DNA of 64,000 bases from Antedon mediterranea. Its lineage: Eukaryota > Echinodermata > Crinoidea > Comatulida > Antedonidae. Shown here piece by piece: positions 1 through 10,446 of the stretch. Position 1 is the first letter of the stretch, and every line of letters begins with the position of its first letter. The position numbers were made by a program, and so were the translations under genes. The notes under the pieces are model-generated. The model did not search any database and was not told the origin of the DNA. It was given only the letters and a program-made list of their open reading frames with translations. The stretch lies in assembly GCF_964355755.1 (NCBI RefSeq), contig NC_092673.1:8749001-8813000 (forward strand), in the 5' to 3' direction.

Positions 1-3000
1 GTTGCGGATGTCCGCTTCAGTTGGCGTTCCCGCATCGCTGGATTGATCGTGATTGGTTGGAGTTTGGTTTTCCTTCACCTCACCATCTCTCTCCTTTGGT
101 TGTTCTTGCATCATCACATCGTTGTTAGTGAGCTTCCGTGTCATTGCACGATTTCTTCTCACTGTTTTTCCATCCGTATCGATGTACACGGACCTGGGTG
201 CCTTGTGGTATCCCGTGATTGTTCCGTGACGTTTCAAGTCCGGTATATATACTTTGTCACCCGGACTTAGTTGTTCCGCATCTGCAGCTCTGTGACGGTT
301 GTCAAAGTTTCTCTTCATTTCACGTCTATATCTCTCCTCTTTCTGTCTAAGGTCAGTCTGGTCTGGTAGTTTTGGTCGGAGCTCTTCTGGGTGACATGGC
401 ACTCTTGTCTTTAGTCTCCGACTCATATTCAACTGTGTTGGTGAATACCCATTATGAAGTGGTGTGTTACGGTACTGTAGCATTGCCAAATACTCATCGT
501 CACACTTGTTCATGAAGGATTTGATGGTTTGTACTGCTCGTTCCGCCTCGCCGTTTGACTGTGGGAAATGAGGGGATGATGTTACATGTTCAAATCTCCA
601 GCTCTGTGCAAATGCTTTGAATTCGTCAGAGCTGTATTGTGGTCCATTGTCTGAGAACAGGACGTCTGGTATGCCTTGACGACTGAATATTTTCTTCAAT
701 TTGGCAACAGTTTCTTTCGTATCTACATTCTTTGTGACAATGCAGACCTCAATGTCTCTTGAGTAATAATCTACAGCAAGTAGATAGTTACGTCCATTGT
801 AATGGAAAAAGTCGGTACCAACTCTAGACCATGGTCGGTTTGGGAACTCTGTTCCTCGCATTGGTTCTGCTTGACTTCTCCTGTATCTTGCGCACATCTC
901 GCAGTTCCTCACAACTTTCTCTATGTCTCTCGATATCCCTGGCCACCATACTGAAGACATTGCATTTGCTCTCATCTTTGTAATTCCTTGGTGACTGTCA
1001 TGTAGACAACGTAGAATATCTGTTCTGAGTTTTGGAGGGATTACTAGACGTTTGCTCTTTAGGAGGAGGCCTTCATGTACAGAAAGGCTACCTCTTTCTT
1101 TCCAGTAGCTGTGCAGATAGCCGGATGCCTCTGATTTCTCGTTCCATCCTTCTTGAACATGGTACATCACCATTTTTAGAGTGTCATCTTTTCGCAGTTC
1201 TGACCTTATCTCCTCCAGTCTCTTGTCTGATGCTGGTAGAGTCACCATCACGCTGTTTACGAAACATTCTACCTCATTCCTTAACTTTTCTTCACGGTCG
1301 ATCTCTTCGTTTGCACGTCTTTCTTTGTGCCTCGGCGATCTTGACAGTGCATCGGCTGTGTATAATAACTTCCCGGGCACATGGTTTATATCAAAGTTAA
1401 ACCTCATCAGACGCATTCGGAATCTCTGAACTCGTATAGGGAGTTCGTCAATGTTCTTGGTAGAGAAAAGTGGAACCAATGGTTTGTGGTCGGTTTGGAC
1501 TCTAAACTTGAGTCCCACTAACAGATCGGCCCAATGTTCAAGTGACCATGTGGTGGCAAGTGCTTCTTTTTCTATTTGTGCATATCTGCGTTCCGTTGCC
1601 GTCATGGATCTACTTGCATAGGCTACTGGTCTCAGCTCGCCATTTTCTTGTTTCTGTAGAAGCACAGCACCTAGTCCAAAACTGCTCGCATCGGCTGATA
1701 TAACGGTTTCTTTTGTGGTGCTGTAGAGTTTCAGTACTCTGTCTGAGCTTAGTTCATTCTGTATCTTGACGAATGTTTCTTGTTGAGCTTGGTCCCAAAC
1801 CCATTCATTTTCCTTCTTCATGAGATCCCGTAATGGTTTGGTGGTCTCTGCCAGGTTAGGAACGAATTTCATCTGTTGGTTTACCATTCCTAGGAACTGT
1901 CTGAGTTCCGTGACATTGGTGGGTGGTTGCATTTTCATAATTGCTTCGATTTTCTTTGGGTCTTTTCTCAATCCTTCACCATCGATTATCTGGCCCAAGT
2001 AATCCAGTTTCGTCTGAGAGAATTTGCATTTCGCACTATTTAGAGTTAGACCACTTTTGTCTAATCTCTTCAGTACTGCATTGAGCCTATTGTCGTGCTC
2101 TGTCTGATTGCTGCCAGTGATCAGAATGTCGTCCATATGACATACAACACCTTCTAGACCTCTCAGCTCTCGGTCCATCTGCTTTTGGAAGTACTCCGGT
2201 GCTGACGATATCCCATAAGGAAGACGTTTAAACACATACCTCCCAAAAGGTGTAATGAAGGTAGTTAATTTTGTGCTTTCTAGGCTCAGCTTCACCTGGT
2301 GAAACCCTGAGTTTGCATCGAGTTTTGAGAACACTGTTCCATTCGCCACCTTACCAAGTGTCTCTTCTACCTTTGGCATATGATATAGTTCTCTTCGTAC
2401 TGACTGATTCAGCTTCGTTAAGTCAACACAAATTCGTACATCTCCATTTTGCTTCGGCACCACAACTATAGGTGCGCACCAGTCGGTTGGTTCATCGATT
2501 GGTTCGATAACTTCAAGTTGCACCATCCTCTCTAACTCTGCCTTTGTCTTTTCAAGCAGTGGTAGGGCAATTCTTCTTGGTGTTGTAAGGCAAAATGGTT
2601 TGGTATCTTCTTTCAGTTTGATGGTGTATTCACCGTCTAATTTACCAAGGCCTCTGAATAGTCCTGGGTATTCTTCCTTTATTTTCTCCTTTGTAATTGG
2701 AGAATTGACGTCAACTGCTTTCACACTATAGGTTCCTGGTATCTCATGGATCAGTCCAAGGTTGCGAATTGCTGGAACTCCTAGCAGTAGTGTTGTTGCG
2801 TTCTCGACTATATATACTCTTTCTTCTATCTCCGAGTTGTTTCCATGTTGTTGTTTCAGCTTCATGTCCACAAATCCTCGTGTTTTCAGTGGTGTATCGC
2901 CTGTACCCACTAGCGTCTTGTCGGTTGGGAACATTTCTCCGAATCGGTTTTGATACACTATATTTGGCATCACTGAAACTTGTGCACCGGTATCAATACA

Positions 3001-3987
3001 CCATGACAGTTCTTGATCGGCTGCTCTGAGTTTGATGTGCCATCCAAGTTGTTTGTGTGCGTCTTTCAACTGTGACCTGTTAACTTGTTGGACACTAACA
3101 CCACTTATCAGGAAAGGGTGTTCGTCATCGACTTGGTTGACTCTGCTTGATCGGCTTGCAGTTGATCTACACACTACCTTATAGTGACCAGTTTTTCCGC
3201 ATGCATTACAAGTTGCTGATTTTGCTGGACAGTTCTGTTTTCCATATGGGTGAGACTTTCCACAATATCCACATTTCTGACATTTCCCCTCATTCGTTTG
3301 TGGGCGGGCTGCCTTGTTGTGTGAGTATTGTTTCTTGGTTTGCCCCTGCGTTGCTGGTCTCGGCTTTGTTTTAGGTCGGACTTGGTCAATGGTTGCGGTT
3401 TTAGACTTCTGGAGTTCTTGACTAGTTGCCTCTTTCAGTGCAAGGATTCTAGTAGTTTTAGTCAAGGATAACTTTGCACCCTCGTCGTATAATTTCAGCT
3501 TGTAGCTGTCGTTAGTACAAGAAAATGTTAATTTGTCTCTAACTGCTTCTTCTTGAAATTCCTTTGGGAATTTACACTCTGCCGCCCTTTCTTTCACAGT
3601 CGTGACCCATGAATCAAATGACTGGCCTGGTTCTCGCTGTAAGTGATGCCAGAACCGTTGCCGTAACATTAGTTGTGGGTCGCGCCGAGAAAAGTGTTCG
3701 TCAAATTTGTTCATTATGACTGTGTAGTCGTTCGGATCCTCAGCTGGGATTTCTTCTTCATTTTCTGGATTTTGCATTGCAGGCTTGAATTTAAAATTTG
3801 TGTAGATGTCAATGCTGTTATCGCCTATACAGTTTAGCAACAGACCTACTTTGATTTCGGTTTCTTTCTTTGAGTTCCCTGTTGCTTTGAGGTAAATCTC
3901 AAATTTCCTCTTCCACTTGTTCCATGCGTGTGATGGATTACTGCCATCTACAATTAATGTTTCAGGTGGCTTTATGAACGTTGCCAT
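1..3987 (-). CDS. Ty3/gypsy gag-pol polyprotein, element 1 (3' end outside window)
   Basis: One frame runs from ATG at 3987 to the window edge (1329 codons); I checked the region 1-2100 triplet by triplet and found no stop, and translated the rest. In order: Gag capsid region starting MATFIKPPE; two zinc knuckles at about residues 232-272 (CGYCGKSHPYGKQNC and CNACGKTGHYKVVC); protease with CIDTGA near residue 332; reverse transcriptase with catalytic CHMDDILI near 615; RNase H with ADASSFGLG near 765; integrase with HDSHQG and CEMC zinc finger near 1030, then catalytic D (GTDFFHY), D (FSDNGPQY) and E (SNGEAERA). The order PR-RT-RH-IN is that of Ty3/gypsy, and it resembles the K02A2.6-type group. 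It would copy its RNA to DNA and integrate it. No frameshift or lost catalytic residue is visible, so it may be young. HMDD replaces the commoner Y/F-x-DD. Confidence 0.93.
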   Translation of the reverse strand, partial: MATFIKPPETLIVDGSNPSHAWNKWKRKFEIYLKATGNSKKETEIKVGLLLNCIGDNSIDIYTNFKFKPAMQNPENEEEIPAEDPNDYTVIMNKFDEHFSRRDPQLMLRQRFWHHLQREPGQSFDSWVTTVKERAAECKFPKEFQEEAVRDKLTFSCTNDSYKLKLYDEGAKLSLTKTTRILALKEATSQELQKSKTATIDQVRPKTKPRPATQGQTKKQYSHNKAARPQTNEGKCQKCGYCGKSHPYGKQNCPAKSATCNACGKTGHYKVVCRSTASRSSRVNQVDDEHPFLISGVSVQQVNRSQLKDAHKQLGWHIKLRAADQELSWCIDTGAQVSVMPNIVYQNRFGEMFPTDKTLVGTGDTPLKTRGFVDMKLKQQHGNNSEIEERVYIVENATTLLLGVPAIRNLGLIHEIPGTYSVKAVDVNSPITKEKIKEEYPGLFRGLGKLDGEYTIKLKEDTKPFCLTTPRRIALPLLEKTKAELERMVQLEVIEPIDEPTDWCAPIVVVPKQNGDVRICVDLTKLNQSVRRELYHMPKVEETLGKVANGTVFSKLDANSGFHQVKLSLESTKLTTFITPFGRYVFKRLPYGISSAPEYFQKQMDRELRGLEGVVCHMDDILITGSNQTEHDNRLNAVLKRLDKSGLTLNSAKCKFSQTKLDYLGQIIDGEGLRKDPKKIEAIMKMQPPTNVTELRQFLGMVNQQMKFVPNLAETTKPLRDLMKKENEWVWDQAQQETFVKIQNELSSDRVLKLYSTTKETVISADASSFGLGAVLLQKQENGELRPVAYASRSMTATERRYAQIEKEALATTWSLEHWADLLVGLKFRVQTDHKPLVPLFSTKNIDELPIRVQRFRMRLMRFNFDINHVPGKLLYTADALSRSPRHKERRANEEIDREEKLRNEVECFVNSVMVTLPASDKRLEEIRSELRKDDTLKMVMYHVQEGWNEKSEASGYLHSYWKERGSLSVHEGLLLKSKRLVIPPKLRTDILRCLHDSHQGITKMRANAMSSVWWPGISRDIEKVVRNCEMCARYRRSQAEPMRGTEFPNRPWSRVGTDFFHYNGRNYLLAVDYYSRDIEVCIVTKNVDTKETVAKLKKIFSRQGIPDVLFSDNGPQYSSDEFKAFAQSWRFEHVTSSPHFPQSNGEAERAVQTIKSFMNKCDDEYLAMLQYRNTPLHNGYSPTQLNMSRRLKTRVPCHPEELRPKLPDQTDLRQKEERYRREMKRNFDNRHRAADAEQLSPGDKVYIPDLKRHGTITGYHKAPRSVYIDTDGKTVRRNRAMTRKLTNNDVMMQEQPKERDGEVKENQTPTNHDQSSDAGTPTEADIRN

Positions 3988-4240
3988 AATTATTCTTATA
4001 ATTACTGAATAACTTACGGAGTTCAAATCTCTTTAATTCCTAGGCTAGGCTGTGCGGTTTACTGCGTAGCAACCTGTTTACAATCGTCCGCTGTCGTGCG
4101 TCGTTGTGTGAGCGTTCAACCGCTCTCGCTATTCTCGCTAGGCTAGGCTACCGCTGGGGTAGGTATCTCGGAAATCGATCGTTACTGACCTTTCTGAGCG
4201 TTGGATGAGTCGATCCAGACACACTTCTGACACTATATTA
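3988..4240 (-). other. 5' leader and putative primer binding region of element 1
   Basis: About 250 bp without a gene lie between the Gag start and the presumed LTR. On the minus strand the first bases after the LTR read TAATATAGTGTCAGAAGTGT; the TGTCAGAAGTG part resembles primer binding sites of related metazoan gypsy elements. I did not match it to a specific tRNA. The leader also holds short AGGCTAGGCT copies common in this genome. Confidence 0.45.
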
Positions 4241-4412
4241 TGTTTTGTTTGTTGTCGCTACACTGTACTCAAACAGACGTACATAGGACTACCGTTAAAC
4301 ACAATCCAAATAACATTTATTCAACATATCAACTATCGTGACTCGCGTCCATGTTAAAACCCTCCCTCGATCCCCGCTAGGTGGCGCTAGATCGATATTG
4401 CATACTACCACA
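4241..4412 (-). repeat. Candidate 5' LTR of element 1
   Basis: On the minus strand this 172 bp stretch starts TGTGGTAGTATGC and ends AAACAAAACA, so it has TG...CA ends. It contains an AATAAA polyadenylation signal near 4318. The LINE reading frame on its right stops making family sense at about 4420, which fits an insertion there. The other LTR is outside the window, so the ends and length are inferred. Confidence 0.5.
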
Positions 4413-4873
4413 GTGCCTATTATTATATCCACCATGGTGGGAACTGGAGACAACCTAAGTCTGCTGGTTTTACAATGAGGTACTTCTAGAAAGCGGTTGA
4501 ACCTGAGAGACCGAGCTGGCTTATGAAGAGAGGGAAGTATTTCTCTAAACAGCTCGGATTTTAATAAGCCTTCCCCGAAAGACAACACAAGTTTGTTTCT
4601 TCTCTCAACAAGAGTTGGTAAACCAGTAACAGACAATGCATGATCATAGCACAAATAGTTGTTACCTAGCATGATTCGCAAAGCTCTCTTTTGTACCTTT
4701 TCAATAGACTTGGACATGTCCTTAGTGATAGCGCCATGCCAAACAGGGGCAGCATATTCTAAAATAGGTCTTATATACGCCATATAAACAGTCAACAGAT
4801 CATTAATTAAGATTCCTGCTTTCTTCAAAATGCACAAGGAAAATAAATGTCTAGAAGCTCTAGACACAATAGG
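4413..4873 (-). pseudogene. LINE reverse transcriptase C-terminal fragment
   Basis: The minus strand reads IRPILEYAAPVWHGAI, then EKVQKRALRIMLG, TLVERRNKL and a Phe/Leu-rich tail ending near SPVPTMVD. This is the thumb and C-terminal region that follows the RT core in CR1/Jockey-type LINE ORF2 proteins. Nothing upstream of it (fingers, palm, endonuclease) is present: the fragment is cut at 4873 by LTR sequence and at about 4412 by the element 1 LTR. The open frame continues to 4295 only by chance inside that LTR. It cannot encode a working enzyme. The LINE clade is not resolved. Confidence 0.8.
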
Positions 4874-5013
4874 CCGTCTTGTTTGCTTGGTTCCCTGCTT
4901 CGAATAGACCGGTTCGGGTGGCGTTGAGGTCCCACATTAACATTTGCATACACCCTGTATGCAAATCAAGGTCGGAGGGTGGTCTGTTTACCCAGCGGGC
5001 GCCGTTCACAACA
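4874..5013 (-). repeat. Truncated LTR, probably left (3') LTR of gypsy element 2
   Basis: This matches 14240-14404 with about six substitutions and one 24 bp gap. Both copies end at the same bases, GCGCCGTTCACAACA. On the minus strand the LTR starts TGTTGTGAACGG. The part matching 14108-14239 is missing here, where the LINE fragment begins. The bases to its right read CACGGGAG on the minus strand, a plausible short polypurine tract. Confidence 0.75.
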
Positions 5014-5245
5014 CTCCCGTGTTTGAAAAGCGGGCACCCTGTCCTGGATCCACCTCGGAGGTGAACCGGGTGATTTTCGTACGTGAAAAATACCCGATAC
5101 CCGTAGCTATGTAGACCGCTCCCAACGATCTCTTCAGGTGGTCAATGGCCATGGAACATACCAGTAGCACAGTCCTCCGCTTCCCTGGATACCTGAAAGA
5201 TATAAATGAAAACTAGACTTGAACTCGTCACTTTGACGAGTTCGG
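5014..5245 (-). other. 3' untranslated tail of gypsy element 2 with a small perfect hairpin
   Basis: This GC-richer stretch between the truncated LTR and the inserted repeat reads like the end of a gypsy internal region, although I find no open frame. At 5221-5243 it holds a perfect hairpin: GAACTCGTCA, loop CTT, TGACGAGTTC. Confidence 0.4.
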
Positions 5246-6430
5246 GTTATCCGCGCAAACGCAACATGCAGATACTTTAAACTATATGAACCTCGACAAT
5301 TATTATGCCATCCTATGACATGAAATAAATATGTTTACAGTGCTGAATTGTACCTATTATGTAGCATATATCATACTACAGTATTTTACAGAATAAACTG
5401 TATATGTTATATACAGTGTAGCATAGACAAAATTACGAGACCCATCCTTTAAATCCAATTATTAACACGATGACGTCATCAAATCTACATAATATAAAGA
5501 TAACAATTTTAGAAGATAATTATCTAAATAATTACATTAAAACAAATTTGAAGAATTTTGGGCACGTAAAAGTGAGATGCGCTCTATTTAATGTGATGAG
5601 CAATAACGAAAGAGTAAAAAACCCTATATTTTACATTCGTGTGGCCATACGATGACGTTATAACATCCTAGGGGTAAAGATTCTGCATGAATTCATATCT
5701 ACAACATATCTACTTACATATACAATTTAAAAAATTGGGGGTCGTGGATGATCCTGAGGAGCTATAATAGATTCAAAATTGGCATTATTTTGACAATATT
5801 TTCAACTAAAACGCGCGCAAATGGTATAAATCAACGTGTTCGTATGACGTTATTTTAATTTCAAATGATGTCAATCTTTTTAAAATGACTAGGAAAGGTT
5901 GGAAAATCATAATTCAAGAGAAAAAAACATGATTTTTATGCTCCGTGCGCACCATATGCGTAAATTTGTTCGCGCGCGCGGGAATTTTTGACATGCTCAA
6001 AATGTCATGATCAGCGTAGAAAGTTGATTAGAAATTAATTTTGCGCATTTTGAAACTTTAAATGCGCGTGCGCGCGTAACTTCTTGTGAAACATGCCATT
6101 TTTAATCCATAGAAAGTTTGCCCTTGATATGACTTAAATTTTCACCAAGTGTCAATACAAAATGACTTTTGGTTTATAATCTATGACCAATCATTGAAAT
6201 TCATTAAATCGCGCGTAACTTACGCTACGCGACTCTAACGTCATATAACAAAGTTTCCTGCACATCTACAGCTACAGGTCAATCTTATGACAAAGTTATA
6301 CAAAGTTATGTCTACAAACATTTGAGATATAGCTGCAACAAAAATCCGGGAAAGAAAGAAGAATAAAGATGAAGAAAAAGAAACGTGACAATAACAAGGG
6401 TTATCCGCAACTTACTAGTTGCGGATAACC
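5246..6430. repeat. 1.2 kb AT-rich inserted repeat with GGTTATCCGC ends
   Basis: It begins GGTTATCCGC (5246) and ends GCGGATAACC (6430), which are inverted copies. The right end is itself a hairpin: 14 bp arms GGTTATCCGCAACT / AGTTGCGGATAACC at 6399-6430 with a 4-base loop. The interior is AT-rich with several GCGCGC runs and no credible gene. The segment 5728-5790 (core GCTATAATAGATT) recurs at about 63700-63760, so this is an interspersed family. The class is unknown. I see no clear target duplication. Confidence 0.55.
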
Positions 6431-6540
6431 AATAAATGTAAAACGGAACTATTCTCTTTTCAAACTGAAAATTTCTGGGAAAACTGAAAACTTCTGGTTG
6501 TGGGTGAGCCAGGGGCTCAAAGGAGATCTCGACCGTTCTT

Positions 6541-7547
6541 TCATGTCAGATCAATGACCTGCATGGGGCTCCGGTCAAGCACCTGTCCCACGGCGACGGT
6601 GGTCGCCCACAACAGATGAGGTGCTCCGACTGGATATCCGGCAGGAGGATAGTCCGGTCCGTTGGACCCCATCAGCAGTCGCTGATCTTCGTTTGTGGTG
6701 ATGAAACGCAGGCCCTTGCGTTGATCGGCTGTAAAGCCCGTCACTCTGCTGGTCACACTAAAGTATGTCCTGGGGAAATGCCGGAGGTAAGCGGTTGCTA
6801 TGTCTTCCGTAGATGCGTAGTCTGCCAGAAGCAGCCGCTGTTCCTTCGAAACGCGACTTAGACGTAAGATGTCAAAGACGCGGTAGTAGCACTCCTTCCC
6901 AGTGACATCGCCTTGAATTCCAGTAATTTCCAGGCACAGGATGCGGTGGTGGCGGGCGTCCAAGCAACGACCCAACACCCTCTTTAGCAGCTGATCTGGT
7001 CTTGGCCATTGCATAGGCGGGGCCGAATGGTCCAATACCACTCTCCCGATTACTCGAACATCTCGAGATCGGGCTAAGGCCAGAAGCCTATCGAATTGGA
7101 TCGTTGTCGGCGAGTAGCCAGGAGCCACTCCCATGCCTACCATACAGCCGTTCCTCGCCAATCCGACAATCTCCCGCTCGGTGGGGTAAGTGGTTAGATC
7201 GGCAAATAGAGCAATCCCGCCTACCACTTCCACAGGCCGAGTTCCACTTTTCACCCACACCACTTGCACTACGTCCCAGAGGTCCGCCCGTCGAGAAAGT
7301 TGCAGGTCCCTCTGCAGCCGATCCAGATGGAAACAGGCGTGAAACACTTTGGGCGCCGAACCAAGCGAGGCCGATGTTTCCTGCACAATCGGTGGCGCCG
7401 CCACTGATTTACCATCCTTAGGTGCCAGGGCAGGACAGATGGTGCAATATTCACACATGCACCGTGGTACCACACCTCGCAATAGTCACATTGTATCATA
7501 AATGAGCCGGCCCAGGGCTGGCGACATAAACAATCCTGCATCATCAT
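6541..7547 (-). pseudogene. PHD finger plus TatD-like nuclease domain at the end of element 2 pol
   Basis: Two overlapping frames make up one broken module. The first (7547-7460) reads DCLCRQPWAG, QCDYCEVWYHGAC: the first six zinc ligands of a C4HC3 PHD finger. The finger finishes in the second frame with CEYCTIC, and the linker between ligands is too short, so a deletion with frameshift lies near 7450. The second frame (to stop at 6541) looks TatD-like: FHLDRL near the start, GRVVLDH, YYRVFDIL, YFSVTSRVTGF, LLMGSNGPDYPP and VGAPHLLWATTVAVGQVL. TatD enzymes are metal-dependent DNases with HxH, a His in HCF and an Asp in ETDxP; here these read CFH, LAD and GSN, so activity is unlikely. PHD fingers usually read histone tails. 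The TatD assignment is by eye. Confidence 0.62.
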
Positions 7548-7599
7548 CTGTAGGTGAAGGAAAAGAAGGTAAATTAAAATAAGCCAGCCATTTAGGAAG

Positions 7600-8506
7600 T
7601 TGTCGATCCCGACAGGGCTTCAGCTTGTCATGATTTAAAACCACCGTCTTATTTCTCAGCTGCACCTGAAATAAACAAGAACTAATAACCTTACTAATAA
7701 TAATACCGGGCCCCTTCCAGGGGGGACACAGTTTCTTGCACTTCCCCGAGGGGTAGCGTTGTCAAGAACGTAGACTTTGTCCCCACATTGGTATGGACGT
7801 TCCAGTACTCGAAGATCATAGTCCCGTTTCATTCTCTTCTGAGTTTGCTTTAGCGTTTCCCTAGCGATGCCATGGGCATCCCAAATCGCTTTTACCAAAT
7901 CTACAATGTAGGTGGTGGCTTCCTGCTCATCAGTGGGCCGGCATTCTCCGAACATGAGATCAGCTGGTTAGTTAACCTCTCGGCCCAGCATCAGCATGTT
8001 TGGAGTAAAACAAGTTGAGCGGTTCACCGTGGCGCGTAGTGCACCAGCAATCTGCGGCAGATAGACATCCCAGTCTCGCTGTCTCTTCCCAACGAAGCAT
8101 CGTACAGCATCCATTAGTGTGCGATTAAATCGCTCTACTTGACCATTAGCCGCCGGTCGGTAGCTTGTCGTTCGGGTCTTGAGACGGGAGCGGGCTGATT
8201 TGAACCCATTTTGTGAATTGGTCGACCATCATCAAAATGTAGATGTTTCCCGGTTCAGTTTTTGGTAACGGGCCGAGGAAATCGATATTTACGCGGGCTG
8301 GAATTCGGTCGACCTTGGCAAGTGGCCTTCTTGCTACCATTACAAATATTGCAAGTCTGTACATACCTCTGTATATCCCCGCTCATACCATACCAGAAAA
8401 ACTTCTCCTTCAGTCGAAACTTGGTCCGGGCGACCCCTTGATGACCCGCCGATGGCAAATCATGATGTAGCTTGAGAGCTACGGCGTGTAGCTCCTTGGG
8501 CAACAC
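7600..8506 (-). pseudogene. Integrase remnant of element 2
   Basis: The minus strand gives the zinc-binding domain (LHHDLPSAGHQG, then CNICNG), the core start NIDFLGPLPKT with the first catalytic Asp and MMVDQFTKWV, then a jump straight to YRPAANGQVERFNRTLMD with the catalytic Glu. About 50 residues carrying the second catalytic Asp are missing near 8165-8185, with a frame change. The C-terminal part (DYDLRVLERPYQCGDKVYVL) lies at 7656-7955 and ends near KTVVLNHDKLKPC at about 7600. It has an in-frame stop near 7970. This would have inserted the element's cDNA, but cannot in this copy. Confidence 0.85.
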
Positions 8507-9451
8507 AAGTAGTCGTCCGGTACCATCTGCTTGGTTGATGAACAGTATACCTGCTTCCTTGGCCTGTTCAGCCAGTAGTGTTTGGTGGCAACGCTGAAGA
8601 TAAACATCTGATTCTCGGAGGGTTCCCCATTCTGCAACCAGTCCAGAACAGGTGCCAAGTCAGGACCGCTCGTTTGATGTCGCCTTAGCTCGTCCAGTGA
8701 GTAACCCCAACACTCGGCTCCCTTCGGCCGTAGCTGTACTGCAGCCACTCGTCCACCGTCGTCCTGTAGAAAAGAAAACTGAATTGTACCATTAGTAGCA
8801 GTCCGTGATACCTTTATACTTACCTGTCCACCGGGGTCCCCTGGTAGGGTACCCTCCGGGTGGTCCACGGCTACCTGGTGTACGTGGGCTATGGCCACAA
8901 CGTTGTCTACTTCATCCTGGAACGCTGACCATCTTGCATTCGCTCGTTGACAGTACGAACAGCCCCCACAGGGAAGCACCTCAAGCGCAGGCCGTTTCGC
9001 AGTTTCTGGTCGGCGAGAAAGAGCATCGGCGTTGCCATGGTGTTGTCCTCGGCGGGGTTCAATCAGTAGGTGGTACTGGCTCAGCTCAATCCACCGAGCG
9101 AGTTGCCCCTGTGGTTGCTTGAAGTTGAGGAGCCCGGTCAGGCTGTTGTGATCGGTCTGCACTCTAAAAAGGTCTGCCTAGAAGGTAGTGCCTAAAATGC
9201 CTTGTCATGAACACAATTGCAAGCAACTCCTTGCGTGTAGTGCAATAGTTCCGTTGTTCATGAGTTAGACGGGCACTTGCATATGCAATTACCTTCTCTT
9301 TACCTTCTTGTACCTGGAGCAGCTCGCCTCCTAGCGCTTGATCTGAAGCATCGACATCCAGAATAAATTCATCAGTCCTGTTCGGCAAGGCGAGTAGAGA
9401 AGGTTGAACGAGAGCAGCTTTCAGGCCGGTGAACGCTTCAACGTTCATCAT
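8479..9451 (-). pseudogene. RNase H remnant of element 2 with linker to integrase
   Basis: The first block (9451-9164) reads LDVDASDQALGGELLQ, IAYASARLTHEQRNYCTTRKELLAIV and FRHYLLGRPF, which carries the RNase H Asp and Glu. It is broken near 9163 and continues in another frame as QTDHNSLTGLLNFKQP and NADALSRRP, the end of the RNase H fold. A Cys-rich linker (LPCGGCSYCQR) follows, then the integrase zinc finger. RNase H removes the RNA strand during reverse transcription. Confidence 0.85.
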
Positions 9452-9593
9452 CCCAGTGAAACTTCACCTCTTTTTTAGTTATTTCATATAAAGGTGCAGC
9501 TAAACCAGCAAAGTTCTCAATGAACTCTCTATGGTAGTTAGCCAACCCCAAGAACTGCTGTACTTCTCTCAGATTGGTAGGTGTCGCCCAGTC

Positions 9594-10446
9594 CTAAACA
9601 ACCTTTATATCCGAATAGGACACCGCCACAGTATCCTCACCAACGATTCGCCCTAAAAATTCAACCTGTTTCTGAAAGAAAATACACTTTTTAGGTTTAA
9701 GTTTAAAGTTGTTAATACGAAATCGTTGCAGAACCTGAGAGAGGTTGCTGAGATGATCTTCCACGTCAATCCCCGGAGCACCAAACCATGGCACGGGAGA
9801 AAGTTGCAGGACAATTGGTACGGCCAAATGGCATTTTAACGAATTCATATAGGCCATGCTTGGTGATAAACGCTGTCTTCTTACGGTCTTCATCTTTCAT
9901 CCTAATCTGCCAGTACCCCCAAATCGCGTCCAGTTTAGAAAACCAGATATTCCCCAACAGTGTGTCAAGGCAATCACTAATCAGAGGTAATGGATACCCA
10001 TCTTTAGTAGTGATGTTGTTGAGAGCCCTATAGTCAATGCAAAAGCGCACAGAACCATCGCGCTTCCGGACCAACACAGGAGGTAATGCCCACTCGGACA
10101 TGGATGGTTGAATAACACCAGCCTCCAACAACTTCTTTATCTCCTTCCCTTCTTCCCCCGCAAAGCGCAGAGGAGTATGGCGGAGCCGTTGCCTGATTGG
10201 TGAGGCATCTCCAGTGTCGATGCTGTGTTCAATATCACCAAAGGTGCCAATGTCGAATTGATGAGTGGCGAAGACATCCTGGTAATCAACCAATAGCTTA
10301 GTGAGCGCATCAGTCTCTTCAATTGAGAGGTTAGATCTTAAAGAGTCCAACATGCCCACTAGGTGCACCGGCACCCCCTCGGGCTGGTTACCTTGGTTCG
10401 ACAAAGCATCATCGGTCGGAGTCGCCTCCGTCTTGAACACACTCAC
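9594..10446 (-). pseudogene. Reverse transcriptase remnant of element 2, catalytic motif lost
   Basis: Recognisable blocks are YQDVFATHQFDIG, ASPIRQRLRHTP, VRFCIDYRALNNIT, SKLDAIWGYWQI and KTAFITKHGLYEFVKMPFG, followed by PATFSRAM. After that the frame changes twice within about 40 bp (9760-9800): VLRGLTWK is in one frame and EDHLSNLSQVLQRF in another. The roughly 15 residues between them, which in the family hold the F/Y-x-DD metal-binding pair, are absent. The copy is therefore dead as a polymerase. The first catalytic Asp (LDA) is kept. Confidence 0.88.

Noticed and set aside
43-3389. Several plus-strand open frames over the left 3.4 kb
   Set aside because: They are shadows of the continuous minus-strand gag-pol frame.
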